Notes under the pieces: model-generated
The model's input: only the letters and a program-made list of their open reading frames with translations
Told to the model about the DNA's origin: nothing
Databases searched by the model: none
Shown here: one piece after another, positions 54,777 through 63,302 of the stretch
Layout of the letters: every line of letters starts with the position of its first letter
Numbering within the stretch: the stretch's first letter is position 1
Assembly (NCBI RefSeq): GCF_000305785.2
Contig: NC_018868.3
Span: forward strand, 930,001-994,000
DNA length: 64,000 nucleotides
Origin: Simiduia agarivorans SA1 = DSM 21679
GTDB taxonomy: Bacteria; Pseudomonadota; Gammaproteobacteria; Pseudomonadales; Cellvibrionaceae
Direction of reading: 5' to 3'
Translations under genes and position numbers: made by a program

Positions 54777-55882
54777 TCGATCAGTTAAAACAGGAACCTC
54801 ATCGCTTCGAATTTTTTCAGGCGGTAAGAATTCTTGAAACGGCCAGTGCTCAGGATCACTCCCAGCAATATGCCAGGGCGCCGGTAGCTGCATTGGCTCA
54901 GCCCGGCAAGGAAGCCATTCGCTTCACCTGCTCTGAAAAACTGCACTTTATCGGGGAGGACATTCTTTCCATCGGAACTGAACCCAATGGGGAGGAGTCT
55001 GCTTCTGGGGAGCAACAGATACGCTGGCTGATGAACGTAAGCTTTTTTGGCTTAGCTGGCGCTCAAGGTGTCCTGCCCTATCGATTCAGCGAAATTATTC
55101 AGCAAGAACAAAAAAGTAAAAATACCGCGCTTAAGGATTTTTTTGACCTTTTCAATCACCGTTCCACATCTCTGTTTCATCAGGCCTGGCACAAATACCG
55201 CCTACCAGTAAACTATGAACGTGCTCGACAGTCAGGTAAATCTCACAAAGATCTATTTACCAATGCAATACTGAGCCTGGCTGGACTGGGCACATCGGAG
55301 CTCCATTACCGACTACCCTTCCCGGACGAAATGATTGCCGGCCTTACATCCGGCTTCGCGCGTCAAACGACTACGGCCAGCGATTTAAAGGGCATGATCC
55401 GACATGCGTTTGGACTGGATGTCGACATCAGTCAATTTCAGGGTCAATGGCAACCTTTAGATCCGGAGGTGGCGTGCCGCTTACCCGATGAAGAAACGGG
55501 TTTGGGGATCAACAATCAATTGGGTGTCAATACAGTCATCGGCAGCTATTGTTATCACGCGCAAAGCAAGTTTTCAGTAGTGATAGCGCCACTCCCATAC
55601 AAGCGTTTCATGGAACTGGCCCCCGGCACGCGCAAGCTGGAAGCCCTGAAGTCAATGATCAAGCTTGCAGTAGGAACAGAACTTGAATTTGACATTGCCA
55701 TAACCACTACACAAAGCAAAGTTCCACCTTGCAGGCTAGTACAAGAAGACGATTATCAACCCACCCTGGGATGGAATACCCATTTACACGCGGACAAGAT
55801 TGACGCCATCGAGTCCATCGACATCCACCTGTCTCAATCCATCGAACAGCCAGAAGAAGGCTTACAGCTAGCGAATACATAG
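54740..55882 (+). CDS. tssG: TssG, T6SS baseplate wedge protein
   Basis: The 380-residue protein has the TssG signature start: LIDQLKQEPHRFEFFQAVRILE. It continues with MNVSFFGLAGAQGVLPYRFSE, LKDFFDLFNHRSTSLFHQAWHKYR and a C-terminal LGWNTHL block. It works with TssF and TssK. The ATG at 54740 has a GGAG site inside the end of tssF. Confidence 0.95.
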   Translation: MATPRRRKDLALIDQLKQEPHRFEFFQAVRILETASAQDHSQQYARAPVAALAQPGKEAIRFTCSEKLHFIGEDILSIGTEPNGEESASGEQQIRWLMNVSFFGLAGAQGVLPYRFSEIIQQEQKSKNTALKDFFDLFNHRSTSLFHQAWHKYRLPVNYERARQSGKSHKDLFTNAILSLAGLGTSELHYRLPFPDEMIAGLTSGFARQTTTASDLKGMIRHAFGLDVDISQFQGQWQPLDPEVACRLPDEETGLGINNQLGVNTVIGSYCYHAQSKFSVVIAPLPYKRFMELAPGTRKLEALKSMIKLAVGTELEFDIAITTTQSKVPPCRLVQEDDYQPTLGWNTHLHADKIDAIESIDIHLSQSIEQPEEGLQLANT

Positions 55883-55891
55883 GGATATAAC

Positions 55892-58543
55892 ATGATCAAC
55901 ATCAATCTGAAATCATTGGTTGACCGGATGGCACCTGCGTTGCGGGATGCACTCGAAGGGGCCGCCGGTCTGTCTATGGCGCAAAGTCACTACCATGTAG
56001 AGCTTGAACACTGGCTGATTAAAATTCTCGATAACGGCCAGTCCGACCTGCAATTGGTATTGGAAAAATTTGAAATCGACGTGCCACAGTTCGCACGCGA
56101 ATTGGGCACGGCTATCGGAAAATTCAAAACCGGCAGCAGTCGACCTGCAGCACTGTCCACCAGTCTGGTGGATGCTGCCAAATATGCGTGGATGCTTGCA
56201 TCTGTGGAATATGGCCACGGCGCTATCACCTCGGGCCATCTGATCACTGCAGCATTGCTGGATGGGCAGCTCAAAGATCAATTGTTCACCGGCTGCAAAG
56301 AGTTACGCTCTATCGCTCCAGAATCATTAAGGGAGGCAGCTCGCGCGCTAATTGGTGCCGGTAAAGAGCTACCACGGACCGAGTCCAGCAGGTCTGCTGT
56401 TGACCCTGCAGGTATCGAAGTCTCCAAATCGCCTGCGCTGGACAAATACACCATCAACCTCACAGAGCGCGCAAAAAAGGGAGAGATCGATCCTGTATTA
56501 GGACGTGACGATGAAATCAGGCAATGCATCGATATCCTTACCCGCCGTCGCCAGAACAACCCAATCCTGACCGGTGAAGCCGGCGTTGGGAAAACCGCCG
56601 TTGTAGAAGGCTTCGCCTTGCGCATTGCCCAAGGCGATGTACCTGAACCCCTCAGAAACGTTGCGGTCCGAACACTCGATCTCGGGCTATTACAGGCAGG
56701 CGCAAGCGTTAAAGGTGAATTCGAAAATCGCCTCAAGAGCGTCATTGAAGAAGTACGCGCTTCGCTAACCCCGATTATCCTGTTCATCGATGAAGCGCAT
56801 ACCATGATTGGTGCAGGCGGAAAAGAAGGTCAGGGCGATGCGGCAAACTTACTCAAGCCAGCACTGGCCCGCGGCGAGTTACGCACCATTGCAGCCACAA
56901 CCTGGGCGGAATACAAGAAGTATTTCGAACGGGATCCAGCCCTGACCCGACGCTTTCAGGTGGTCAAGGTGGAAGAACCCGACGAGGCCACAGCTATCGA
57001 TATGATGCGCGGTATCGCCACAAGCCTTACAGAACATCATAAGGTCCGGATACTGGACGAAGCCATAATCGCATCGGTCAGATTATCCCATCGCTATATC
57101 CCCGGCAGGCAACTTCCAGACAAATCTGTCAGCTTACTGGATACCGCTTGTGCCCGCGTTGCACTCAGCCAGTCTGCAACACCCGGCGCAATTGAAGATT
57201 GCCGTCGGCAGATAGAACGCGCCGAAACCACGTTAAAACGCCTGCAAAGAGAACATGCGGCCAGTAACACTCAGCAAGAAGATATTGATCTATGGCATAG
57301 CCAAAAGCAGGCCGCCGAATCGCGATTGTCTGAACTCGAGCAGCAGTTAGTTGAAGAAACCGCCCTAATTGATGAAATCAAAGCAATTCATCAACGCATC
57401 GATGCCCATTTTGCCGGTAAAGAAGAAGACTTGATCAGCGATGACAGCTTCTCAAACCTGCAACACAGCCTGGTAGAGCTTTCCACTAAGCTCAAAGCTC
57501 TGCAGGGCAACACCCCACTGATGCAAGCGGCCGTGGATGAGCAGGCCATCGCCGAAGTCATTGCGAATTGGACCGGTATTCCCGTTGGAAAAATGGTTGA
57601 TGATGAAATACGCGCGGTCCAATCGCTCGCAACACGTCTGGGTGAACGGGTAATCGGTCAACCCCATGCACTGGAGGCTGTAGCGCAAGCAGTCCGCACT
57701 TCTCGTGCCGGCCTCACAGACCCACGCAAACCCGTGGGCGTGTTCCTGTTCTGTGGTACCAGTGGCGTCGGAAAAACTGAAACAGCCCTGGCATTGGCAG
57801 ATCAGCTCTTTGGAGGTGAGCAAAATATTACGACGATTAACATGTCGGAATTCAAGGAAGAGCATAAAGTTTCTATGCTGCTAGGCTCTCCACCCGGTTA
57901 CGTTGGCTATGGCGAAGGTGGCGTACTCACAGAGGCAGCGCGTCGTAAACCCTATTCCGTTATTCTGTTGGATGAAATGGAAAAGGCACACCCCGGTGTA
58001 CAGGATATTTTCTACAACCTGTTTGATAAGGGCACCATTAAAGACGGTGAAGGTCGTGACATTGACTTCAAAAATACTGTCATAATCATGACGTCAAATG
58101 CTGGTGAAGATGCAATTCGGGCTATTTTCCAGCAAGTGGAAGAAAAACCTGAACCGGATGTACTTTTGGACAATATCCGCCCGCATTTATTGCGCAGCTT
58201 CAAACCAGCGTTTTTGGGTCGAGCGAATGTCATCGCATATTACCCCCGTGGATCGACGACGTACCTGATGAAGATTGCGGCAATTAACATGAGAAAGATT
58301 GAACATCGTGTCAAGAGTCATTACGGCGCAGCGTTCAGCTACGATGAAGATGTTCTGCTGCATATTGTCGCCCGCTGCCAGGAATCTGACACCGGCGCCC
58401 GAAATATCGAAAACATTCTCAACCGGACATTGCTTCCTACGATGGCAGCCGAGTGTTTGGAAAAGCTTGCCAATGGTGAGCTGATCCAAAAACTCCATAT
58501 CGGTGTTACAGAGGAAGGTGATTTCACCTACCAGCTGAGCTGA
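55892..58543 (+). CDS. tssH: TssH (ClpV), T6SS sheath-disassembling AAA+ ATPase
   Basis: The 883-residue protein has an N-domain (first ~160 residues) of the ClpV type, which binds the TssC N-terminus. Two AAA+ modules have Walker A motifs GEAGVGKT (228-235) and GTSGVGKT (622-629), separated by a coiled-coil middle domain (about 420-540). It recycles contracted sheaths. Last gene of the plus-strand T6SS operon; a strong terminator follows. Confidence 0.96.
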   Translation: MININLKSLVDRMAPALRDALEGAAGLSMAQSHYHVELEHWLIKILDNGQSDLQLVLEKFEIDVPQFARELGTAIGKFKTGSSRPAALSTSLVDAAKYAWMLASVEYGHGAITSGHLITAALLDGQLKDQLFTGCKELRSIAPESLREAARALIGAGKELPRTESSRSAVDPAGIEVSKSPALDKYTINLTERAKKGEIDPVLGRDDEIRQCIDILTRRRQNNPILTGEAGVGKTAVVEGFALRIAQGDVPEPLRNVAVRTLDLGLLQAGASVKGEFENRLKSVIEEVRASLTPIILFIDEAHTMIGAGGKEGQGDAANLLKPALARGELRTIAATTWAEYKKYFERDPALTRRFQVVKVEEPDEATAIDMMRGIATSLTEHHKVRILDEAIIASVRLSHRYIPGRQLPDKSVSLLDTACARVALSQSATPGAIEDCRRQIERAETTLKRLQREHAASNTQQEDIDLWHSQKQAAESRLSELEQQLVEETALIDEIKAIHQRIDAHFAGKEEDLISDDSFSNLQHSLVELSTKLKALQGNTPLMQAAVDEQAIAEVIANWTGIPVGKMVDDEIRAVQSLATRLGERVIGQPHALEAVAQAVRTSRAGLTDPRKPVGVFLFCGTSGVGKTETALALADQLFGGEQNITTINMSEFKEEHKVSMLLGSPPGYVGYGEGGVLTEAARRKPYSVILLDEMEKAHPGVQDIFYNLFDKGTIKDGEGRDIDFKNTVIIMTSNAGEDAIRAIFQQVEEKPEPDVLLDNIRPHLLRSFKPAFLGRANVIAYYPRGSTTYLMKIAAINMRKIEHRVKSHYGAAFSYDEDVLLHIVARCQESDTGARNIENILNRTLLPTMAAECLEKLANGELIQKLHIGVTEEGDFTYQLS

Positions 58544-58551
58544 TCAGACGA

Positions 58552-58588
58552 CCACTAAAAAGCCCGCCTTCGGCGGGCTTTTTAGTGG
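58552..58588. terminator. Strong bidirectional terminator between tssH and the convergent minus-strand genes
   Basis: The arms CCACTAAAAAGCCCGCC and GGCGGGCTTTTTAGTGG are perfect 17-base complements around TTC (a CTTCGG-type tetraloop). T-runs occur in both directions. It serves tssH on plus and the unrecognised gene ending at 58629 on minus. Confidence 0.93.
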
Positions 58589-58628
58589 ATTAGCCATCAA
58601 ACCTTCGGCCAACTGCTTTTTTCTGATA

Positions 58629-59483
58629 TCAACTCGCGCTAAAACTGTTGGCCATAGCGCTGAAAAGCAACCGATAACGCGAAAACTGGTCTGTGGTGGT
58701 CCAGCCGTAACTGCAAAAAAAGTGCTTTTTGGCCTCGTGCACACCGATATGATAACTCACGTCTTTATCACCTACCCTACCCGTAAGTCGTGCATGTATC
58801 GCAGATTTCCCTTCCACTATTTGTATTTCGCCTTGAATACGACCGCTGTCAACCCAATGTTTCGCTGCTTCACAAACTGCCTCAGCGTATTGTTTCAATG
58901 GCACCAAGACACCCACACTGGGTTTACTTTGGCGGATAGCAATCCAATAGAGTTCCGTCTCACAATCACCAAATGCCAAACAAGCATTTGGATTAAGCTG
59001 CGGGAGCGATCGCCAGTGCACTGGCACACAAAAGGAGCCGAAACCATCAGGATCGACGTATCGCTTGAGTTTTACTCTGGATGTTTGAGGAGAGCGCCGG
59101 AGAGTGACCGCGGTCGCCGCCTTTCCGGCTCGTTGAATAGGCGTATTATCACGATTATCCGACCGCACCGGACTCCGATAGCAAATATTGCCACCACGCA
59201 CCAAAGCCACTTGCCACCCGGCAGACTGAACTTTTTTTACCCAGGATCGGGCTTGCTCCGATGTAACACCCTTGGCTATCCGCGTAGTGGTGCGATCTAA
59301 CAGCAATCGAGCACGAGCGCGGTTCTTCCCAACCAGAGCAAAAAGCCCTGCATTACGTTGACGTTGATCCAAGTCGCCGAATGGCCTGCCTACAAAATAG
59401 ACATCGACCAATGTTTTTAATGGATCGACTGCGTCAGTTTTATTGATTTTTGATAATGTCGCCTGAGTTTTCACCCTTTCCAT
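58629..59483 (-). CDS. Unrecognised T6SS-linked protein with two modules (possible DcrB/PsbP-like C-terminal half)
   Basis: I do not recognise this 284-residue soluble protein with certainty. Residues ~25-100 (VYFVGRPFGDLDQRQRNAGLFALVG, then KGVTSEQARSWVKKVQSAGWQVAL) resemble a small alpha/beta module often fused to other domains in gammaproteobacteria. Residues ~140-284 show a beta-rich pattern ending in RYLLFSAMANSF-like sequence (actual: RYRLLFSAMANSF). This recalls the DcrB/PsbP-like fold of EagR-type T6SS adaptors. That link is inference. It is the last gene after hcp, vgrG, DUF6931 and paar, 44 bases behind paar. ATG 59483 has AGGA nine bases upstream. Adaptor, effector or immunity-type roles are all possible. 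Confidence 0.6.
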   Translation of the reverse strand: MERVKTQATLSKINKTDAVDPLKTLVDVYFVGRPFGDLDQRQRNAGLFALVGKNRARARLLLDRTTTRIAKGVTSEQARSWVKKVQSAGWQVALVRGGNICYRSPVRSDNRDNTPIQRAGKAATAVTLRRSPQTSRVKLKRYVDPDGFGSFCVPVHWRSLPQLNPNACLAFGDCETELYWIAIRQSKPSVGVLVPLKQYAEAVCEAAKHWVDSGRIQGEIQIVEGKSAIHARLTGRVGDKDVSYHIGVHEAKKHFFCSYGWTTTDQFSRYRLLFSAMANSFSAS

Positions 59484-59527
59484 GGTAACCATTCCTAGAT
59501 CGCAACTTTTATTATTTACTCTGGTAG

Positions 59528-59821
59528 TTAACCACCAATCAATACCGTTGGGCAGCCAACGACAATTTTGCCTCCATGATTACAAGAATCACCCATGCGG
59601 GCTGCGGGCTTATTGGAGATAAGCACCGTACCGCTGCCACTGGCGATACCATCAGGTGGACCAACACAAACACACATACTGCCAACAGTGGCGGAGGGAA
59701 GACCACCGATAATCACTGTTGGTCCACCAGGGGTTGCTATGGGCCCTCCCACATGAGGGACTGTGCCCGTGACAGCCGGACATACATGCATATCAGTAAT
59801 CCGTGACGCCGGTTTACCCAT
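59528..59821 (-). CDS. PAAR-domain protein, T6SS spike tip
   Basis: The 97-residue protein is a single PAAR repeat domain. It contains the initial ITDMHVCP, the GGPIATPGGPTVIIGGLPSA turn-rich repeats, PAARMGDSCNHGG and the final GCPTVLIGG. Histidines and cysteines fit zinc-binding at the tip of the VgrG spike. It has no N- or C-terminal toxin extension. ATG 59821 overlaps the end of the DUF6931 gene by 8 bases; an upstream frame to 59875 lacks PAAR sequence. Confidence 0.93.
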   Translation of the reverse strand: MGKPASRITDMHVCPAVTGTVPHVGGPIATPGGPTVIIGGLPSATVGSMCVCVGPPDGIASGSGTVLISNKPAARMGDSCNHGGKIVVGCPTVLIGG

Positions 59822-60428
59822 GAGCCACCGCCTCCTTGATACTGGTTGATACCGGTGCAATTCCGTTGCCACCACAGGCTATATTGATACCTTGGGCCAG
59901 AAAGGTTTTGTAGGCATTCTCTGGGGCATCCTCATCCTTCGCCACCGCGGCCAAACACACCGCGCCAGCGACGGCATGGGCATACAAATATTCTGGTGGC
60001 GAAATCGCCGGCTCACCGTCACCTGCCATACTGCCGGCGCTCCAGGATGCCGCTGTAGCGGCCCAACTTGAAGGCGTGCGAAATTTGGTTTTCTCGCCTA
60101 ACATCTTCGCCCGAAGTCGGTTCGCTTCGGTGGGCTTCTTTGCCCAGGCTTCTGCAGCCAAAAGGGCCTGCTGATTATTCTCATCCGTTTCCGGTGTCTG
60201 GACGGCACGTGCAGCCAGGCACGCCCACCAGACGGCTTCACGCTTTGGCAAAGCATGCGCCATCAATTTGACTGCATCGAGGTAATAACCTTTCTCGGTT
60301 AAACGCTCTATGGAAATACGAGGCGTCGTATCCAACACCACTTCAGACTCAGCATCCTCTTCGCTGATCTCGAAATGCGCGAGCAACTCCCTTGCAGTAT
60401 GTGCCTGAATTTTTATCCACTCATTCAT
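59814..60428 (-). CDS. DUF6931 family T6SS-associated protein
   Basis: The 204-residue soluble protein is rich in Ala and Trp. The stretches AEAWAKKPTEANRLRAKML, FRTPSSWAATAASWSAGSM and YLYAHAVAGAVCLAAVA match what I remember as DUF6931, a family found between vgrG and PAAR genes. Its helical repeats suggest an adaptor or chaperone, but no function is established. It starts 8 bases after vgrG and overlaps paar. Confidence 0.72.
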   Translation of the reverse strand: MNEWIKIQAHTARELLAHFEISEEDAESEVVLDTTPRISIERLTEKGYYLDAVKLMAHALPKREAVWWACLAARAVQTPETDENNQQALLAAEAWAKKPTEANRLRAKMLGEKTKFRTPSSWAATAASWSAGSMAGDGEPAISPPEYLYAHAVAGAVCLAAVAKDEDAPENAYKTFLAQGINIACGGNGIAPVSTSIKEAVAHG

Positions 60429-60436
60429 AATTTCAA

Positions 60437-62323
60437 TCAGTTAATTTTAGTTAGACTACCTTTGATGGTCAGCATTCCACCCGCCTTCACCTCAGCAGTT
60501 GCATCACCTTTTGCCTTCAGCGTGGTGCCTTTGATTTCAATTCCCGAAGGAGTCAACTTGATCGAAGAGCCTCCCACTTTCAATTCTATTGAGGCTTTGG
60601 ACGTAATCTTTACTGCACCTTTGACATCGATTGTTTGCGTACCCTTTTTAATCGTCAGCGCCTGATTGCCACTATCAATACTGATCGTCTGATCACCTTT
60701 TTTAACCGTGTGCGTCTCATTCCCTTCGGCTACTGTTAGCGTCCGGTTTTTAATCACTTCAATCGTTTGGTCATTCTCGATTTTGCCTTTCTGGTCATTA
60801 TGGACGATAAAGTTGTGATCCTTGCCCGCCTCCATAAATATCTCTTCGGCGCCCTTTTTATCGTCAAACCGCAATTCATTAAAAGCGCTGCCGTCCCACT
60901 CTGTCTTCCACCCCGACTGCGTCGACGTGTAATTCGGCCCGGTATTGGTTGCGTTATAGACTGCACCGGAGACAATCGGTCGATCAGGATCGCCATTAAG
61001 GTAGGTCACAATCACCTCTTGTCCAATCCGAGGAACAAAGTTTGCCCCCCAGTTTTTACCTGAAAATGCTTGCTGGACTCTTACCCAACAAGAGTTTTGC
61101 TGGCTATTCCAAGGAAATTTAACTTTCAGTTGCGTATACGCATCTTGCGAGCTATCGGCGCCGGTAGCCTTCACCTCCAGTACCGTTGCCACCATAGGGT
61201 AATTAACCTTTCGCTGATAACGTAGAGGATGAGGACGAGGCATGATATCAACAGGTACCGCACGAAATTGGTTTTGGAAACCGCTCACAACGCCATTGCC
61301 ATCAGCCGCACTGATAGATAAGGCAACGATGAGATACTTACCCTTCTCCGTATCCAGAGAATGCTCTAATTCGAAGCGCCCGCCTGCACAGAATGCCGCG
61401 CAATCACTGGTCGCATCCGCCAGTTCATGACCGCTTTCAATAGACTCCATGGCCATCTTTGCCCGGTGCCTGTTGGTTTTGTCTGTTATTTTATGTTTAG
61501 GATCTGCGTCCTGCTCAAAAGTATAACGCCCAAAAGTACGCAGCTTGTATGCTGCTACGTCATTCAATTTATTACTGGTCTTGATTTCAAGCTTGTGATC
61601 TTTGTCGGGTGTAAATTCGTTGTAGTCTTTAAACTCAAAGCCACCGGTGTGGTAAGCAAATTGTTTTGACCAGGCGTGAATAGTGCTTTTCGCTGGATGG
61701 GAACCGCCACCGTCATATTCCACAACACTATCAGGCAGATCGTAGAAACCTTGCGCATCGTCTGTGACAACCAGCTCGAGACTGCCTTCGGAATGCACAA
61801 AATAATAGGCAATCCCCTCCTCTGCCATCAATCTTGAAACAAAATCGAAGTCGGTTTCGTCAAACTGAACGCAGTATTCTCTCACCGCATAACTCGCATT
61901 GAGTTTAAGACTGAGCTTAACGACCTTGCTGTACTCGCCCAGAACATCTTCCACTATTTGCTTTGCGGTCTTGTTGTGGAAAACTCGGTTATTGCTACCG
62001 AGTGACGCGAACCAGAGCCCTGGCACCAGGATTGCACGATACTTTCTCAGCCCTTCGGCATTCACATCAAGCATCGCAAATTGGTTTACGTAGCCATGAA
62101 TGAAGCGTCGCTGTTCTTGCCCATCCCGGTTTAACGTCAGCGTCAAAGGCTTACCCACTAAATCTTTTTGGGTGATCGCGTGATTCTCAGACCACAATTC
62201 AATCTCATAGCGGAACAGCCCAGATATCGATTCTTCGCCATTAAGGGATGTTGCGATAAGCTGGTCGGCGCCCAGCGGGGAATTGACGTGAATTAAACGG
62301 TGCTTTTGCGTGAGATTTGCCAT
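60437..62323 (-). CDS. vgrG: VgrG (TssI), T6SS spike protein
   Basis: The 628-residue protein has a gp27-like base (HRLIHVNSPLGADQLIATSL, GLFRYEIELWSE, FDFVSRLMAEEGIAYYF) and a gp5-like OB fold (LKVKFPWNSQQNSCWVRVQQ, NGDPDRPIVSGAVYN). A long beta-helix needle follows, of repeating KK/KG-turn units (VKKGDQTISIDSGNQALTIK). It ends in LTIKGSLTKIN with no extra effector domain. ATG 62323 precedes the domain directly. A terminator lies between hcp and this gene, so vgrG expression may be lower or separately promoted. Confidence 0.95.
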   Translation of the reverse strand: MANLTQKHRLIHVNSPLGADQLIATSLNGEESISGLFRYEIELWSENHAITQKDLVGKPLTLTLNRDGQEQRRFIHGYVNQFAMLDVNAEGLRKYRAILVPGLWFASLGSNNRVFHNKTAKQIVEDVLGEYSKVVKLSLKLNASYAVREYCVQFDETDFDFVSRLMAEEGIAYYFVHSEGSLELVVTDDAQGFYDLPDSVVEYDGGGSHPAKSTIHAWSKQFAYHTGGFEFKDYNEFTPDKDHKLEIKTSNKLNDVAAYKLRTFGRYTFEQDADPKHKITDKTNRHRAKMAMESIESGHELADATSDCAAFCAGGRFELEHSLDTEKGKYLIVALSISAADGNGVVSGFQNQFRAVPVDIMPRPHPLRYQRKVNYPMVATVLEVKATGADSSQDAYTQLKVKFPWNSQQNSCWVRVQQAFSGKNWGANFVPRIGQEVIVTYLNGDPDRPIVSGAVYNATNTGPNYTSTQSGWKTEWDGSAFNELRFDDKKGAEEIFMEAGKDHNFIVHNDQKGKIENDQTIEVIKNRTLTVAEGNETHTVKKGDQTISIDSGNQALTIKKGTQTIDVKGAVKITSKASIELKVGGSSIKLTPSGIEIKGTTLKAKGDATAEVKAGGMLTIKGSLTKIN

Positions 62324-62394
62324 GACCCGGTACGTATCCTTGTATTTTCCAAGCAGAATCACTGACGAAGCTTTCAGGTAATACTGAAAACGCC

Positions 62395-62430
62395 AAAAGG
62401 CCGGGGCCCTGCAATTGCAAGGCGCCGACC
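62395..62430 (-). terminator. Terminator downstream of hcp
   Basis: On the minus strand a 14-pair stem with one mismatch (GGTCGGCGCCTTGC paired with GCAGGGCCCCGGCC, loop AATT) is followed by TTTT. It lies 20 bases after the hcp stop and before vgrG, which would raise hcp transcript over vgrG. Confidence 0.75.
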
Positions 62431-62449
62431 CTCAACCCTGTAAAATGAC

Positions 62450-62938
62450 TTACAGAGGTGTAGCTTTGGTGAGATCGTAACCAACACGCATATTTTTGGT
62501 GTTCTTGTTGGTCTTGTCTGCGTGAGTCAGATCCGCTTCAATTTTAGCGAAGCTCAGAGAGATCGACTCAACCGGAGCTCCACCAGTGCTGGCAGACACG
62601 CTGTAAGAGGCAATGATCACATCTTCGAGTGTGTAAGTAGCGTACTTCTCAACTTTGTTCGCACCGGTTTGAACCACGTGAATCTCTACCTTCACGCCTT
62701 CGTCACCAGTTACGGAAGCCTTGAACAGACCACCGGATGCGGCATCCAGCGGCTTAGTCACAGTGACTTCAGACAGGCTTGGGCGGGTCGCCTCACGGTT
62801 AGCCATTGCACCGGCTTCCATGGTGATTGCGCGGCCAACGCCAAAGTGGAAGTTATCCAGCTCAATCCAGTTAGCGTAACCTTCTGCGGTTACGTTGCCA
62901 GCGGGTGAATTGCCATTGAAGTTCATGTAAATCGCCAT
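62450..62938 (-). CDS. hcp: Hcp (TssD), T6SS tube protein
   Basis: The 162-residue protein has the Hcp1-type fold: IYMNFNGNSPAGNVTAEGYANWIELDNFHFGVGR, then PSLSEVTVTKPLDAASGGLFKASV and a closing strand SISLSFAKIE. Hexameric rings form the secreted inner tube and carry small effectors. It is the first gene of the minus-strand hcp-vgrG set and has its own upstream region of about 360 bases. Confidence 0.95.
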   Translation of the reverse strand: MAIYMNFNGNSPAGNVTAEGYANWIELDNFHFGVGRAITMEAGAMANREATRPSLSEVTVTKPLDAASGGLFKASVTGDEGVKVEIHVVQTGANKVEKYATYTLEDVIIASYSVSASTGGAPVESISLSFAKIEADLTHADKTNKNTKNMRVGYDLTKATPL

Positions 62939-63302
62939 GTCAGAATTCCTCTTTCGTTAGGTCGATAAAATAGACAACGTCTTATTACTTTCCAGCAGTC
63001 CCTTATGGAAAGGATCAACTGCCTGCTCTTGCTCTTAAGCAATTGGCAAGCATTTAAGCAAACGGAAGGATTCAAGAAAAGTGAGATAGCGGAAGGGAAT
63101 TTCGACTCTGGCACGAATTTTAAATTTCACTCTGACCCCATTTTTTAGCGAACAGAACAGAAGTGTGATCCGTTTGGCAAAACCCGCATTATCCGGCGAT
63201 TTTTTACTCACAACGGCCGTTACAAACCCAATTCAACACCTCTGTCGGCAATTGACTCTGACACCTTTTTGAACGCATTTTTTCGCAACGGACGTACCAG
63301 TT
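62939..63302. other. Upstream region of hcp with repeated CAGAGT-type motifs
   Basis: This 364-base gap must contain the hcp promoter. Read on the minus strand it has three related motifs: CCAGAGTCGAAA (near 63104-63116), GGGGTCAGAGTGAAA (63127-63141) and GGTGTCAGAGTCAA (63245-63260), followed or preceded by A/T-rich runs. They may be remnants of a small repeat or mobile element. No gene was found. Confidence 0.4.

Noticed and set aside
59528-62323. Possible effector toxin domain fused to VgrG or PAAR
   Set aside because: VgrG ends soon after its needle repeats and the PAAR protein has only 97 residues; neither has an extension.
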